64,000 nt of DNA from Stutzerimonas stutzeri (GTDB lineage Bacteria; Pseudomonadota; Gammaproteobacteria; Pseudomonadales; Pseudomonadaceae): assembly GCF_024448695.1 (NCBI RefSeq), contig NZ_JAMOHY010000014.1:1-64000 (forward strand), read 5' to 3'. Under the pieces are notes generated by a model, which saw nothing but the letters and a program-made list of their open reading frames with translations, searched no databases and had not been told where the DNA came from. Numbering within the stretch: the stretch's first letter is position 1; each line of letters opens with the position of its first letter. The position numbers and the translations under genes were made by a program. Of this stretch, positions 26,678 through 38,559 are shown piece after piece.

Positions 26678-27613
26678 TCAGCCGCAAACGCGGTTTCGTC
26701 CGTTCTGCTTGGCCTCGTAGAGGGCATGATCGGCCTTGTGAATGAGGCCTTCCAGATTGTCTTTTGGCTGTCTCAGGGCTACACCGATGGAAATCGTCAC
26801 GCCCGGCAGCGTACCCAGCGGTGAGCGGAACGAGCGCAGCCGGGCCAGACGCAAGCGCAGGCGCTCTCCCACTTTCCGGGCTTGCGCCAGGGCCATGCCG
26901 GGGAGCAGGACCACGAATTCCTCGCCACCGTAGCGCACCAGGCTGTCAGCCGGTCGCAGCAGTTTCCCCAGCGTATCGACGACAAGACAGAGCGCGTGAT
27001 CGCCGGCCAGGTGGCCGTGCAGGTCGTTGTAGTCCTTGAAGTGGTCGACATCCAGCATAAGGATCGAAAGGGGCCGTCCGCTGAAGGCGCAGCGGGTGCT
27101 TTCACGGTTGTAGATATGTTCCAGCCGGCGTCGATTGAAGGCGCCGGTGAGGGTGTCGATATTGGCGTTCTGCTCGCTGTTGATGATCAGCCGGTCGCTC
27201 AGGCGGACACGCTGGCAAAACAATTCGACCAGGTTCTGCATCAGCTGCGGTGAGCGCGAAAGCAGGGACATTGAGCGGCTATGCAGGCGCAGCATCAGCG
27301 AAGACTCAAGGCTGACGACCCAGGCGGACGGCAGCTGGTTGTCGATGAAACTGATCTCGCCGGCGCAGTCGCCGGGACCAATGATCCGCACCGGCTGGCT
27401 GTCGAGCGAATCCAGGTGAACCGCCAGCTCGCCATCCAGGAGCAGGTAAAGATAGTGGTTGGGTTTGAGGGGTGAAAGCAGTACCTCGCCGGTACCGACC
27501 AGACAGGGTTCGCAGATTTCCTGCAGCATGCGCAGGCAGGGTTCGTCGAGATGATCGAACAGACGCACCTGCTGCAGGTGCTTCCATTCGGCCCGCCAGT
27601 CGGCGGTTTTCAT
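26678..27613 (-). CDS. Diguanylate cyclase with cyclic-nucleotide-binding-like domain
   Basis: The 311-residue protein has an N-terminal cNMP-binding (CAP-like) domain at about 15-115 and a C-terminal GGDEF domain. The catalytic motif is GGEEF (229-233), with the product-inhibition I-site RPAD (220-223) at the exact five-residue distance. It should make c-di-GMP from GTP. In the phosphate-binding cassette GE is present at 85-86, but the conserved Arg of the consensus is replaced around LPSA (94-97), so cNMP binding may be lost. I chose ATG 27613 because it matches the domain boundary; an earlier ATG at 27721 is possible. No membrane segment is seen, so it is cytoplasmic. Confidence 0.88.
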   Translation of the reverse strand: MKTADWRAEWKHLQQVRLFDHLDEPCLRMLQEICEPCLVGTGEVLLSPLKPNHYLYLLLDGELAVHLDSLDSQPVRIIGPGDCAGEISFIDNQLPSAWVVSLESSLMLRLHSRSMSLLSRSPQLMQNLVELFCQRVRLSDRLIINSEQNANIDTLTGAFNRRRLEHIYNRESTRCAFSGRPLSILMLDVDHFKDYNDLHGHLAGDHALCLVVDTLGKLLRPADSLVRYGGEEFVVLLPGMALAQARKVGERLRLRLARLRSFRSPLGTLPGVTISIGVALRQPKDNLEGLIHKADHALYEAKQNGRNRVCG

Positions 27614-27759
27614 GACGTCCACATGCGTCTGGATGAGAATTTCGCCATGGCAGCTCGCGCGTCTCGTGACGCAGATCGGTGGTTGCTTCCGGCCGCGATG
27701 AGCGCTGCCAGACAGGTGCATCGGGTTTTTGGTACTCCTGCTTCAAGCGTAGCCGTAAA

Positions 27760-27785
27760 CCGCCGTTCGGATAGCTGAACGGCGG
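27760..27785 (-). terminator. Terminator-like hairpin after the esterase gene
   Basis: CCGCCGTTC and GAACGGCGG form a perfect 9-bp stem with an 8-base loop, 34 bases past the esterase stop. On the minus strand only TTTACGG follows, so termination is likely but weak. Confidence 0.55.
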
Positions 27786-27819
27786 GAATATTGCGTGAAG
27801 ATGTCGCCTTGCCGAAGGC

Positions 27820-28843
<1,024 letters not shown>

Positions 28844-29872
28844 ATGATCAGAGCTAAATCCACACTGACCGTGCTGGGCGCCGCGATGCTTTTGAGTGTT
28901 GGCGGCCAGGTGCAGGCAGGGGCGACTCTGGATGCGGTGAAGAGCAAGGGTTTCGTGCAGTGCGGTATCAGCGATGGGTTGCCGGGCTTTTCCTACGCAG
29001 ACGCCAAGGGTCAGTACAAGGGAATCGATGTGGATATCTGTCGCGCGGTTGCGGCTGCAGTCTTCGGTGATGCCGAGAAGGTCAAGTACAGTCCGTTGAC
29101 CGCCAAGGAGCGTTTCACCGCGCTGCAGTCCGGCGAGGTCGATATGTTGTCGCGCAACACCACCTGGACCAGTTCGCGTGACGCGGCCATGGGGCTGAAC
29201 TTCACCGGTGTCACCTACTATGACGGGCAGGGCTTCCTGGTCAACAAGGAGCTGGGCGTGGCCAGCGCCAAGGAGCTTGATGGGGCGACTGTCTGTATTC
29301 AGGCCGGCACCACCACTGAACTGAATCTTTCCGACTATTTTCGCAGCAACAGCCTCAATTACACGCCCATTACCTACGACACCTCGGACGAGAGCGCCAA
29401 GTCGCTGGAATCCGGTCGTTGCGACGTTCTCACATCCGACCAGTCACAGCTCTACGCCCAGCGCATCAAGCTGGCGAAGCCGGATGAATACGTGGTGCTC
29501 CCGGAAGTCATCTCCAAGGAGCCGCTCGGCCCGGCGGTTCGCCAGGGTGACGAGGAGTGGTTCGATATCGTGCGCTGGACACTGTTCGCCATGGTCAACG
29601 CCGAGGAGCTCGGGGTGACAGCGGCGAATGCAGAAGAGACCGCAAAAAACACCAAGAACCCGGATGTGGCGCGCCTGCTCGGTGCGGAAGGCGAATACGG
29701 CAGGGACCTGAAACTGCCCAAGGACTGGGCGGTGCAGATCGTCAAGCAGGTCGGCAACTACGGTGAGGTGTTCGAGCGCAACGTCGGTGCTGGCAGCGAG
29801 CTGAAAATCGAGCGCGGCCTGAATGCACTCTGGAACAACGGAGGTTTGCAGTACGCACCGCCAGTGCGTTGA
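28844..29872 (+). CDS. aapJ: General L-amino-acid ABC transporter, substrate-binding protein
   Basis: A 342-residue periplasmic binding protein. The signal peptide (MIRAKSTLTVLGAAMLLSVG, cleavage near QVQA-G) is followed by the family-3 solute-binding fold: LDAVKSKGFVQCGISDGLPGF and KGIDVDICRAVAAAVFGD. It captures polar amino acids for AapQM. ATG 28844 has CTGGAGG upstream. The gene is followed by a hairpin, then the permease genes; the usual order J-Q-M-P is kept. Confidence 0.93.
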   Translation: MIRAKSTLTVLGAAMLLSVGGQVQAGATLDAVKSKGFVQCGISDGLPGFSYADAKGQYKGIDVDICRAVAAAVFGDAEKVKYSPLTAKERFTALQSGEVDMLSRNTTWTSSRDAAMGLNFTGVTYYDGQGFLVNKELGVASAKELDGATVCIQAGTTTELNLSDYFRSNSLNYTPITYDTSDESAKSLESGRCDVLTSDQSQLYAQRIKLAKPDEYVVLPEVISKEPLGPAVRQGDEEWFDIVRWTLFAMVNAEELGVTAANAEETAKNTKNPDVARLLGAEGEYGRDLKLPKDWAVQIVKQVGNYGEVFERNVGAGSELKIERGLNALWNNGGLQYAPPVR

Positions 29873-29877
29873 TCGAG

Positions 29878-29902
29878 CAGGGCCGGCATTCAGCCGGCCC
29901 TG
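29878..29902 (+). terminator. Intercistronic hairpin between aapJ and aapQ
   Basis: CAGGGCCGGC and GCCGGCCCTG form a perfect 10-bp stem with a 5-base loop, six bases after the aapJ stop and followed by TTTCAAGG. As in many ABC operons, it probably lowers permease expression relative to the binding protein or protects the aapJ message. Confidence 0.7.
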
Positions 29903-29961
29903 TTTCAAGGATGAGCGATGCCGGTGAGTGTGTGCCGGCGCCTCCGTATTGAGGTTTCCTG

Positions 29962-31146
29962 ATGCGAACCATCGCCAAATCGGGAGCAGCGCGTGGTTCG
30001 CTGCTCAGGGATCCGCAGGCGCGTGCCTGGCTGTTTCAGATCATCGCCGTCATCACCGTTGTTGCAATCGGCTGGTTTCTGTTCCACAACACCCAGGCCA
30101 ACCTGGCACACCGGGGCATTAATTCGGGCTTTGGATTTCTCGATAATGCCGCTGGCTTCGGCATCTCCCAGCACCTGATTGACTACAGCGAAAGCGACTC
30201 CTACGGTCGGGTGTTCTGGGTCGGCCTGCTCAATACGCTGCTGGTCAGCGTGATCGGCATCATCCTGGCGACCATCATCGGCTTCACCCTAGGAGTAGCG
30301 CGACTGTCGCCGAACTGGCTGATCCGTCAAATCAGCACTGTCTATATAGAGATCTTCCGCAACATCCCACCGCTGTTGCTGATCTTCTTCGTCTACTTCG
30401 CCGTGCTCAGCCCCTTGCCCGGTCCGCGCAACAGCCTGAGCCTGTGGGACATCATCTTCATCAACAATCGCGGTGTACAGATGCCCGCGCCCCGTGCGGG
30501 TGAAGGTTTCTGGGCGTTCTGGATTGCGCTGTTTCTGGCGCTGGTAGCCATCGTCCTGCTCAACCGCTGGGCACGCGCCCGGCGTCATGCCACCGGACGT
30601 CCCTTTCCGGTGTTCTGGATCAGCCTGGTTCTGTTTGTCGGGTTTCCCTGGCTGGGTTCACTGCTGTTCGGCGGGCCGTTTCTCTGGGAGATTCCCGAGC
30701 TGCAGCGCTTCAACATTCGCGGCGGCTGGGTGGTGATTCCCGAGCTTGTGTCCATCGTGCTGGCGCTTTCCATCTATACCGCAGCCTTTATTGGCGAAAC
30801 CGTGCGCGCCGGCATCCAGTCGGTGAGCCACGGCCAGACCGAGGCAGCGGCCTCGCTGGGGTTGCGGCCGGGACGGGTGCTGCGGCTGGTGATCGTGCCG
30901 CAAGCGCTGCGCGTGATCATTCCGCCTCTGACCAGCCAGTACCTCAACCTTGCGAAGAATTCCTCGCTGGCAGCGGCCATTGGCTACCCGGACATGGTTT
31001 CGCTGTTCGCCGGGACGGTACTCAACCAGACCGGCCAGGCGATCGAAACCATGGCCATCACCATGAGCGTATACCTGGCCATCAGCATCAGCATTTCGCT
31101 GTTGATGAATTGGTACAACAAGCGCATCGCGCTGATCGAACGGTGA
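29962..31146 (+). CDS. aapQ: Amino-acid ABC transporter permease AapQ
   Basis: A 394-residue inner-membrane permease with about eight hydrophobic segments. It has the HisMQ-type motif ETVRAGIQSVSHGQTEAAASLG (EAA loop) near residue 275, facing the ATPase. A long periplasmic loop (PRNSLSLWDIIFINNRG) is typical of AapQ/BztB-like permeases. It starts at ATG 29962 after GAGG and is followed by aapM within 11 bases. Confidence 0.93.
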   Translation: MRTIAKSGAARGSLLRDPQARAWLFQIIAVITVVAIGWFLFHNTQANLAHRGINSGFGFLDNAAGFGISQHLIDYSESDSYGRVFWVGLLNTLLVSVIGIILATIIGFTLGVARLSPNWLIRQISTVYIEIFRNIPPLLLIFFVYFAVLSPLPGPRNSLSLWDIIFINNRGVQMPAPRAGEGFWAFWIALFLALVAIVLLNRWARARRHATGRPFPVFWISLVLFVGFPWLGSLLFGGPFLWEIPELQRFNIRGGWVVIPELVSIVLALSIYTAAFIGETVRAGIQSVSHGQTEAAASLGLRPGRVLRLVIVPQALRVIIPPLTSQYLNLAKNSSLAAAIGYPDMVSLFAGTVLNQTGQAIETMAITMSVYLAISISISLLMNWYNKRIALIER

Positions 31147-31156
31147 GGGCGCGCAC

Positions 31157-32254
31157 ATGACGACTCATGCTTTCAAGCCGGACCTGCCAGCACCTTCACG
31201 CAGCATCGGCGTGGTCGGTTGGCTGCGAGCCAATCTGTTCTCCAGCTGGCTCAATACGCTGCTGACCCTGATGGGACTCTATTTGATCTGGTTGATCGTG
31301 CCGCCGATCATCGACTGGGCGATTATCAAGGCCGACTGGAGCGGCGAAAGTCGGGACGATTGCAGTCGGGAGGGCGCGTGTTGGGTGTTCGTGCAGACGC
31401 GTTTCAGCCAGTTCATGTATGGCTTCTATCCGGCGGAGTTGCGCTGGCGTGTGGATGCCGCTGCCTGGTTGGCGGTTCTCGGTGCCGCGCCGTTGTTCTT
31501 CCGGCGGATGCCGCACAGGGTGCGTTACGGCATCGCCTACCTGCTGCTGTATCCATTGCTGGCCTATTGGTTGCTGCATGGTGGCTTCTTCGGTCTGGAA
31601 ACGGTGCCGACCTCGCGCTGGGGCGGCTTGATGCTGACCATAGTGATTGCCGCCGTGGGCATCGCCGGAGCCTTGCCACTGGGCATTTTGCTGGCGCTGG
31701 GACGCCGCTCGGACATGCCGGCGATCCGCGTGCTGTGCGTTACCTTCATCGAGTTCTGGCGCGGCGTGCCGCTGATCACCGTGCTGTTCATGTCCTCGGT
31801 GATGCTGCCGCTGTTCCTGCCCGAGCAGATGAACCTCGACAAGCTGATGCGCGCCATGCTGATGGTGATCTTCTTCGAGGCCGCCTATATCGCCGAAGTA
31901 GTGCGCGGCGGCTTGCAGGCGATACCCAGAGGCCAGTACGAGGCGGCTGCGGCAATGGGTCTGGGCTACTGGCGCAGCATGATCCTGGTGATCCTTCCGC
32001 AGGCGCTGAAGATGGTCATTCCCGGCATCGTCAACACCTTTATCGCGCTGTTCAAGGACACCAGCCTGGTGATCATCATCGGCCTGTTCGACTTCCTCAA
32101 CAGCATCAAGCGCGCCACATCCGACCCAGCCTGGCTGGGCATGTCCACCGAAGGCTACGTGTTCGCGGCGCTGGTCTACTGGATGTTCTGTTTCGGCATG
32201 TCGCGCTACTCCATCCACCTGGAACGCACGCTTGATACCGGTCACCGGACTTAG
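31157..32254 (+). CDS. aapM: Amino-acid ABC transporter permease AapM
   Basis: A 365-residue inner-membrane permease, partner of AapQ. The EAA loop is [23 protein letters not shown] near residue 250. The N-terminal extension and long soluble segment ([20 protein letters not shown]) are usual for AapM. It lies 10 bases after aapQ and 11 before aapP, so the three are co-translated. Confidence 0.93.
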   Translation: MTTHAFKPDLPAPSRSIGVVGWLRANLFSSWLNTLLTLMGLYLIWLIVPPIIDWAIIKADWSGESRDDCSREGACWVFVQTRFSQFMYGFYPAELRWRVDAAAWLAVLGAAPLFFRRMPHRVRYGIAYLLLYPLLAYWLLHGGFFGLETVPTSRWGGLMLTIVIAAVGIAGALPLGILLALGRRSDMPAIRVLCVTFIEFWRGVPLITVLFMSSVMLPLFLPEQMNLDKLMRAMLMVIFFEAAYIAEVVRGGLQAIPRGQYEAAAAMGLGYWRSMILVILPQALKMVIPGIVNTFIALFKDTSLVIIIGLFDFLNSIKRATSDPAWLGMSTEGYVFAALVYWMFCFGMSRYSIHLERTLDTGHRT

Positions 32255-32265
32255 GAGGGGGCAAT

Positions 32266-33036
32266 ATGAGCGACATGCAATCCGAACAATCTGAAAGAGC
32301 CGCTGAGCCGGTTATCCAGATGCAGGGCGTGAACAAGTGGTTCGGTCAGTTCCATGTGCTCAAGGACATCGACCTGAATGTCAGTCAGGGTGAGCGCATC
32401 GTACTGTGCGGCCCCTCGGGCTCGGGCAAGTCGACCACCATTCGCTGTCTCAACCGGCTGGAGGAGCACCAGAAGGGACGTATCGTGATCAACGGTGTGG
32501 AGCTGACCAGCGATCTCAAGCAGATCGAGGCGATTCGCAGTGAAGTCGGCATGGTTTTTCAGCATTTCAATCTGTTTCCGCACCTGACCGTGCTGCAGAA
32601 CTGCACGCTGGCGCCGATGTGGGTGCGCAAGCTGCCACGCCGCGAGGCCGAGGAAATTGCCATGCACTATCTGGAGCGCGTGCGTATACCGGAACAGGCT
32701 GAGAAGTTTCCGGGTCAGCTTTCCGGTGGCCAGCAGCAGCGCGTGGCCATCGCCCGTGCGCTGTGCATGAAGCCGAAGATCATGCTGTTCGATGAGCCCA
32801 CCTCGGCGCTGGACCCGGAAATGGTCAAGGAAGTGCTGGACACCATGGTCGGCCTCGCCGAAAGCGGCATGACCATGCTTTGCGTGACCCACGAAATGGG
32901 CTTCGCCCGTACCGTCGCCGACCGGGTGATCTTCATGGACAAGGGTGAGATCGTCGAGCAGGCCGATCCGGAAGTGTTCTTCAGTAATCCGGTCAATGAG
33001 CGGACCAAGCTGTTTCTCAGCCAGATCCTGCATTGA
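32266..33036 (+). CDS. aapP: Amino-acid ABC transporter ATP-binding protein
   Basis: A 256-residue ABC ATPase. Walker A is GPSGSGKST, the Q-loop is in [11 protein letters not shown], the signature is [16 protein letters not shown], and Walker B is [15 protein letters not shown]. The H-loop is [11 protein letters not shown]. It energises AapQM import of general amino acids. AGGAGGGG gives a strong ribosome-binding site before ATG 32266. It is the last gene of aapJQMP. Confidence 0.95.
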   Translation: MSDMQSEQSERAAEPVIQMQGVNKWFGQFHVLKDIDLNVSQGERIVLCGPSGSGKSTTIRCLNRLEEHQKGRIVINGVELTSDLKQIEAIRSEVGMVFQHFNLFPHLTVLQNCTLAPMWVRKLPRREAEEIAMHYLERVRIPEQAEKFPGQLSGGQQQRVAIARALCMKPKIMLFDEPTSALDPEMVKEVLDTMVGLAESGMTMLCVTHEMGFARTVADRVIFMDKGEIVEQADPEVFFSNPVNERTKLFLSQILH

Positions 33037-33084
33037 GCTTGAAGGCTGGGGAACCTGGTAAGAGAACAGTGCCTGTTTGTGGTG

Positions 33085-33175
33085 CGTAGGGTGGATGTCG
33101 CTTTTTACATCCACCGTGACTTCGCTCGGTGGATGGCCACCCCGTGGATCGGTGAAGCGTGATCCACCTGCACCC
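33085..33175. repeat. Cluster of three alternating palindromes
   Basis: Three inverted repeats follow each other: GGTGGATGT with ACATCCACC (33090-33115), ATCCACCG with CGGTGGAT (33109-33134), and GTGGATC with GATCCAC (33144-33167). The first is preceded by GTAG. The motif resembles the abundant GTAGGGTGGAT repeats of the genus and shares a core with 23538-23571. It lies between aapP and purL. Confidence 0.7.
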
Positions 33176-33265
33176 TGGTCTGCGCTTGCGTAGCCTTAGC
33201 CTCGAACGCCGTCATGGGCTAGAATACGCGCCCCGACTGCTCCCCTCTTCGAGGCTGTTCCGACG

Positions 33266-36200
33266 ATGTTGATCCTGCGTGGCGCTCCCGCTCTTTCCGC
33301 CTTCCGTCACGGTAAGCTCCTGGCACAACTGACCGAGAAGGTCCCCGCCGTGAGCGGGTTGTACGCCGAGTTTGCCCATTTCGCCGAAATATCCGGCACG
33401 CTGGACGCCGACGAGCAGCAGGTTCTTGCCCGGTTGCTGAAATACGGCCCGAGCGTATCCGTGCAGGAACCGGTGGGTCGGTTGTTCCTGGTGGTGCCGC
33501 GTTTCGGCACCATTTCTCCCTGGTCGAGCAAGGCCAGCGATATCGCCCACAATTGCGGACTGAGCAAAATCCAGCGACTGGAGCGTGGTATTGCCTTCTA
33601 CGTGGAAGGCGAGTTCGACGATGCCGATGCACGATTGATTGCCGCCGCACTGCATGACCGCATGACCCAGCTGGTGCTGGGTCGCTTCGAAGACGCCGCC
33701 GACCTGTTCAGCCATGCCCAGCCCAAGCCGCTCACAGCAGTGGATGTACTTGACGGTGGCCGTGGCGCGCTGGAAAAGGCCAACGTCGAGCTGGGCCTGG
33801 CGCTGGCCGACGATGAGATCGATTACCTGCTGACCAGCTTCACCGAGCTGGGACGCAACCCGCACGACATCGAGCTGATGATGTTTGCCCAGGCCAACTC
33901 CGAGCATTGCCGGCACAAGATCTTCAACGCCAGCTGGGACATCGACGGCGAGAGCCAGGACAAGTCCCTGTTCGGCATGATCAAGAACACCTATCAGCTG
34001 CATTCCGAAGGCGTGCTATCGGCGTACAAGGATAACGCCTCGGTGATCGTCGGGCATGAAGCTGGACGGTTCTACCCTCATCCCGAGACCGGCGAGTACG
34101 CGGCGACCCGCCAGCCGGTGCATATCCTGATGAAGGTGGAAACCCATAACCACCCGACGGCCATTGCGCCATTCCCCGGTGCTGCCACCGGCTCGGGCGG
34201 CGAGATCCGTGACGAAGGCGCTACCGGTCGCGGCTCCAAGCCGAAGGCCGGGCTGACCGGCTTTACCGTCTCCAACCTGAATATTCCCGGCTTCGAGCAA
34301 CCCTGGGAAAAGCCCTACGGCAAGCCCGAACGCATCGTCACACCGCTGGATATCATGATCGAAGGCCCGCTGGGCGGCGCGGCGTTCAACAATGAATTCG
34401 GGCGTCCGGCGCTGGCCGGTTATTTCCGTACCTTCGAGCAGCGCATCGAAACGCCGCGCGGCGAGGAAGTGCGCGGCTACCACAAGCCGATCATGCTGGC
34501 GGGTGGCCTGGGCAATATTCGTGAAGATCATGTGCAGAAGGGCGAGATCTCGGTCGGCGGCAAGCTGATCGTGCTCGGTGGCCCGGCGATGCTGATTGGT
34601 CTGGGCGGCGGTGCAGCATCCTCGATGGCCACTGGTTCAAGCTCGGCGGACCTGGATTTTGCCTCGGTGCAGCGCGAAAACCCGGAAATGGAGCGTCGCT
34701 GCCAGGAGGTGATCGACCGCTGCTGGCAGTTGGGCGAACACAACCCGATCAAGTTCATTCACGACGTAGGCGCTGGCGGCTTGTCCAATGCCTTCCCGGA
34801 ACTGGTCAACGATGGCGGTCGCGGTGGTCGTTTCGAACTGCGCAACATTCCCAACGACGAACCCGGCATGGCGCCACACGAAATCTGGTGCAACGAGTCC
34901 CAGGAGCGCTACGTGCTCTCGGTCGATTCTGCCGATTTCGTGCGTTTCAAGGCCATCTGCGAGCGTGAGCGCTGCCCCTTCGCCGTGGTTGGCGAGGCCA
35001 CCGAAGCGCTGCACCTGACCGTCGCCGACAGCCATTTCGGTAACAACCCGGTGGACATGCCGCTCAACGTGCTGCTCGGCAAAACCCCGCGCATGCACCG
35101 CAGTGCCAGTCGTGAAGCCGAGCTGGGCGATGACTTCAATGCCGCAGCGGTCTACCTCGATGAAGCCGTTGGCCGTGTACTGCGGCATCCGGCGGTGGCC
35201 AGCAAGAGCTTCCTGATTACCATCGGCGACCGCAGCATCACCGGCATGGTGGCGCGCGACCAGATGGTCGGGCCCTGGCAGGTGCCGGTGGCCGATTGCG
35301 CCGTGACCACCACCAGCTACGACGTCAATACCGGCGAAGCCATGGCGATGGGCGAGCGCACGCCCCTGGCGCTGCTGGACGCACCTGCATCAGGTCGCAT
35401 GGCTATCGGCGAAACGCTGACCAACCTTGCTGCTGCACGTATCGAAAAGCTCTCCGATATCAAACTGTCCGCCAACTGGATGGCCGCCGCCGGTCATCCG
35501 GGTGAAGACGCACGGCTGTACGACACCGTCCGCGCCGTCGGCATGGAACTCTGTCCGCAGCTGGGCCTGACCATTCCGGTAGGCAAGGACTCGATGTCGA
35601 TGAAAACCCGCTGGGACGAAGAGGGCGCCGAGAAAAGCGTGACCTCGCCCATGTCGCTGGTTGTTTCCGGCTTCGCTCCGGTGCTCGACGTACGTCAGAC
35701 TCTCACGCCGCAACTGCGCATGGACAGGGGCGCTACTGACCTGATCCTGATCGACCTGGGCCGCGGCCAGAACCGCATGGGCGGCTCGATCCTGGCTCAG
35801 GTATACGGCAAGCTCGGTCGCCAGGCACCGGACGTCGACGATGCCGAAGACCTGCAGGCCTTCTTCACGGTGATTCAGGGGCTTAACGCTGACGGCCTGT
35901 TGCTGGCCTATCACGACCGTTCCGACGGTGGCCTGCTGACTACGGTGCTGGAAATGGCCTTCGCCGGTCATTGCGGCCTGAACCTGAACCTCGACGGCCT
36001 GCTGGACGATGCCGACGAGGTCCCGGCTGTGCTCTTCAACGAAGAGCTGGGCGCTGTCATCCAGGTGCGTCAGGACGATACCGAAATCGTTCTGGCCCAG
36101 TTCAGTGCGGCAGGTCTCGGCGATTGCGTCGCAGTGATCGGCCAGCCGGCCAATAACGGCTACATTTCGCTACGCCTTGCCGGTAGTGAAGTCTTTAGCG

Positions 36201-37162
36201 GTGATCGCCGCCTGCTGCAGCAGCAATGGGCCGAAACCAGCTACCGCATCCAGCGTCTGCGCGACAACGTCGAGTGTGCCGATCAGGAATTCGATGCGCT
36301 GCTTGAGGAAGACAATCCCGGCCTCAATGCCAAACTCAGCTTTGACGTCAATCAGGACATCGCTGCACCCTACATCAAGCGTGGCGTGCGCCCGAAGGTG
36401 GCGGTGCTGCGCGAGCAGGGCGTCAATGGTCAGGTGGAAATGGCGGCGGCCTTCGACCGTGCCGGCTTCGCTGCGGTGGACGTTCACATGAGCGACATCC
36501 TCTCCGGTCGCATCAGCCTGGAAGACTTCAAGGGTCTGGTGGCCTGTGGCGGTTTCTCCTACGGCGACGTGCTCGGCGCCGGTGAAGGCTGGGCCAAGTC
36601 GATCCTGTTCAATGCTCGTGCGCGGGATGGCTTCCAGGCCTTCTTCGAGCGCAGCGACAGCTTCTCCCTTGGCGTATGCAACGGTTGCCAGATGATGAGC
36701 AACCTGCATGAGCTGGTGCCTGGCAGCGAGTCCTGGCCGCACTTCGTGCGCAACCGCTCCGAGCAGTTCGAGGCGCGTGTGGCCATGGTCCAGGTGCAGG
36801 AATCGCCGTCGATCTTCCTCCAGGGCATGGCCGGCTCGCGCTTGCCGATTGCTATCGCCCACGGCGAAGGTCATGCCGAGTTCTCCAGCGAAGTGGCGTT
36901 GCAGGCTGCGGATCTCTCCGGCACCGTGGCCTTGCGCTACGTGGACAACCACGGCAGGGTCACTGAACGCTACCCGGCCAACCCCAACGGCTCGCCGCTC
37001 GGGATTACCGGCATGACCAGCCGTGACGGTCGCGTGACCATCATGATGCCGCACCCTGAGCGGGTATTCCGCGCCGTAACCAACTCCTGGCGCCCGGATG
37101 AGTGGCAGGAGGATGGCGGCTGGATGCGCATGTTCCGCAATGCACGAGTCTGGGTGGACTGA
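33266..37162 (+). CDS. purL: Phosphoribosylformylglycinamidine synthase
   Basis: A 1298-residue large-type PurL, the fourth step of purine synthesis, converting FGAR and glutamine to FGAM with ATP. The N-terminal domain starts [19 protein letters not shown]. The FGAM synthase core has [27 protein letters not shown] and [11 protein letters not shown]. The C-terminal glutaminase has the nucleophile in [11 protein letters not shown] (Cys near 1138) and the His/Glu in PHPERVFRA. The length equals that of related Pseudomonas enzymes. A TAGAAT box lies about 45 bases upstream of the start. It is a single gene ended by a terminator. Confidence 0.97.
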   Translation: MLILRGAPALSAFRHGKLLAQLTEKVPAVSGLYAEFAHFAEISGTLDADEQQVLARLLKYGPSVSVQEPVGRLFLVVPRFGTISPWSSKASDIAHNCGLSKIQRLERGIAFYVEGEFDDADARLIAAALHDRMTQLVLGRFEDAADLFSHAQPKPLTAVDVLDGGRGALEKANVELGLALADDEIDYLLTSFTELGRNPHDIELMMFAQANSEHCRHKIFNASWDIDGESQDKSLFGMIKNTYQLHSEGVLSAYKDNASVIVGHEAGRFYPHPETGEYAATRQPVHILMKVETHNHPTAIAPFPGAATGSGGEIRDEGATGRGSKPKAGLTGFTVSNLNIPGFEQPWEKPYGKPERIVTPLDIMIEGPLGGAAFNNEFGRPALAGYFRTFEQRIETPRGEEVRGYHKPIMLAGGLGNIREDHVQKGEISVGGKLIVLGGPAMLIGLGGGAASSMATGSSSADLDFASVQRENPEMERRCQEVIDRCWQLGEHNPIKFIHDVGAGGLSNAFPELVNDGGRGGRFELRNIPNDEPGMAPHEIWCNESQERYVLSVDSADFVRFKAICERERCPFAVVGEATEALHLTVADSHFGNNPVDMPLNVLLGKTPRMHRSASREAELGDDFNAAAVYLDEAVGRVLRHPAVASKSFLITIGDRSITGMVARDQMVGPWQVPVADCAVTTTSYDVNTGEAMAMGERTPLALLDAPASGRMAIGETLTNLAAARIEKLSDIKLSANWMAAAGHPGEDARLYDTVRAVGMELCPQLGLTIPVGKDSMSMKTRWDEEGAEKSVTSPMSLVVSGFAPVLDVRQTLTPQLRMDRGATDLILIDLGRGQNRMGGSILAQVYGKLGRQAPDVDDAEDLQAFFTVIQGLNADGLLLAYHDRSDGGLLTTVLEMAFAGHCGLNLNLDGLLDDADEVPAVLFNEELGAVIQVRQDDTEIVLAQFSAAGLGDCVAVIGQPANNGYISLRLAGSEVFSGDRRLLQQQWAETSYRIQRLRDNVECADQEFDALLEEDNPGLNAKLSFDVNQDIAAPYIKRGVRPKVAVLREQGVNGQVEMAAAFDRAGFAAVDVHMSDILSGRISLEDFKGLVACGGFSYGDVLGAGEGWAKSILFNARARDGFQAFFERSDSFSLGVCNGCQMMSNLHELVPGSESWPHFVRNRSEQFEARVAMVQVQESPSIFLQGMAGSRLPIAIAHGEGHAEFSSEVALQAADLSGTVALRYVDNHGRVTERYPANPNGSPLGITGMTSRDGRVTIMMPHPERVFRAVTNSWRPDEWQEDGGWMRMFRNARVWVD

Positions 37163-37182
37163 GGTCGGCGCCTGCTGCAAAC

Positions 37183-37217
37183 AAAGCCCGGACGCGTGCA
37201 AATGCTCCGGGCTTTTT
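37183..37217 (+). terminator. Rho-independent terminator of purL
   Basis: AAAGCCCGGA and TCCGGGCTTT form a 10-bp stem around a 13-base loop, followed by further Ts to give TTTTT. It starts 21 bases after the purL stop. Confidence 0.88.
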
Positions 37218-37373
37218 CATGCGCGCGCGAGCAGGTCGTTGCGCTGAACCAGGCGTTGGCTGCAGCGTCTGATATTGATCCTGGGCAAAAATGCCGCCGC
37301 TGTTTTTGGGACACTTGCGCCTTTTTGAGCAGGCTGCCTGTTTCGTCTCGTTGTGATTCTTGTGGAGATGCCG

Positions 37374-37691
37374 ATGTACAAACTGTGCTTCTACGTACCG
37401 GAAAGCCATCTGGAAGAGGTCAAGGATGCGGTATTTGCCGCAGGTGGCGGGCGTATTGGCGATTATGATCGCTGCAGCTGGCAGGTGCTCGGGCGTGGCC
37501 AGTATCGACCGCTGGAAGGCAGTCAGCCGTTTATCGGTCAGGAGGATCAGGTGCAGCTTGTGTCGGAATGGCGGGTGGAGCTGGTGGTCGCCGACGAGCT
37601 TATCCACGACAGCGTCAAGGCACTCAAGCGGGCACATCCCTATGAAACCCCGGCCTTTGACGTCTGGCGGCTGTCGGATATGGTTTTCTAA
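37374..37691 (+). CDS. NIF3-like / YqfO C-terminal domain protein
   Basis: A 105-residue protein equal to the insert domain of NIF3-family proteins such as YqfO (structural PII-like fold), here stand-alone. Conserved features are MYKLCFYVPESHLEEVKDAVF, GAGGGRIGDYDRCSWQ-type sequence, and the C-terminal KRAHPYETPAFDVWRL. The role is unknown; related proteins bind metals or small ligands. I chose ATG 37374, which has GTGGAG 6 bases upstream. It is a single gene downstream of purL. Confidence 0.85.
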   Translation: MYKLCFYVPESHLEEVKDAVFAAGGGRIGDYDRCSWQVLGRGQYRPLEGSQPFIGQEDQVQLVSEWRVELVVADELIHDSVKALKRAHPYETPAFDVWRLSDMVF

Positions 37692-37810
37692 AAAGCAGGC
37701 AGCCAGGGCTTGTTCGCCCTTACCACGCATCACGCCTGCAGCCCGCTACGGCCTGGCTTCGGGCCAAATGTGTTCGGTTGTTTATCAATGCCTGGCCGAA
37801 TGAATTCGGT

Positions 37811-38311
37811 TTACGGCCTGATTTCGATCAGCGTGCCGTCTTTCACCAGGTTCCACACTTCGCGCATATCGTCGTTCTTCAAGGCGATGCAGCCTTCGGT
37901 CCAGTCAAGGGTGTGGAAAAACCACTCGGGGTATTCCTCGTCCAGCGGCGTGCCATGAAGCATGATCATGCTGCCCGGAGAGGCGCCTTCGGTGCGGGCG
38001 CGTGCCAGGTCCCTGGCGTTCGGGTAGGAGATGTGCATCGCCAGGTTGAACTTGTCCGAGGTCTTGCGCCAGTCGATCCAGTACAGCCCTTCCGGAGTGC
38101 GCTGGTCGCCTTCGCGTTGCTTGGGGCCGGGTTGCTTGCCCAGCGAGATGCGGTAGCTTTTCAGCGTGGTGCCGCGACTGATCAGGTGCAATTGGCGTTC
38201 CGATTTGACCACCAGGACCTTGTCGATAAAGGCTCCGTTCAAATTCGGCGATGCTGTCGCGTGTGACAGCGAGGCCAAGGTGAGGCAGAAAATCGTTAAC
38301 AACCATCGCAT
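37811..38311 (-). CDS. L,D-transpeptidase family protein (YkuD/YafK type)
   Basis: A 166-residue exported protein with a signal peptide (MRWLLTIFCLTLASLSHATA). The YkuD catalytic region reads MIMLHGTPLD and then DWTEGCIALKNDDM, with the active-site Cys in EGC. This TEGCI form is like YafK/DpaA rather than the HGxN-type cross-linkers, so an amidase-like or murein-processing role is possible. The start is ATG 38311. It is convergent with the NIF3-like gene. Confidence 0.88.
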   Translation of the reverse strand: MRWLLTIFCLTLASLSHATASPNLNGAFIDKVLVVKSERQLHLISRGTTLKSYRISLGKQPGPKQREGDQRTPEGLYWIDWRKTSDKFNLAMHISYPNARDLARARTEGASPGSMIMLHGTPLDEEYPEWFFHTLDWTEGCIALKNDDMREVWNLVKDGTLIEIRP

Positions 38312-38559
38312 TCGGTATTTCCCAGGAATTGGTGCTACATCAGGCCTTTATCCGGCGGCATGCAGGTTGGCTGCAGCCGCTCGACGAGCGCGTATTCTAG
38401 GAGCTTTTCCCGCTTTGCTGCGAGCCGTGCGGCGCTGACGCCAGCAAGATGTGCGGCTTTCGGTAGTGAGTGCTGTCGTTGCGTATTTTGGCTTTGCCTG
38501 TCTTGGGCGCCTCGGTGATCCATGCCATGATGTTGGTCAAATACGCAAAGAGATTTTTC

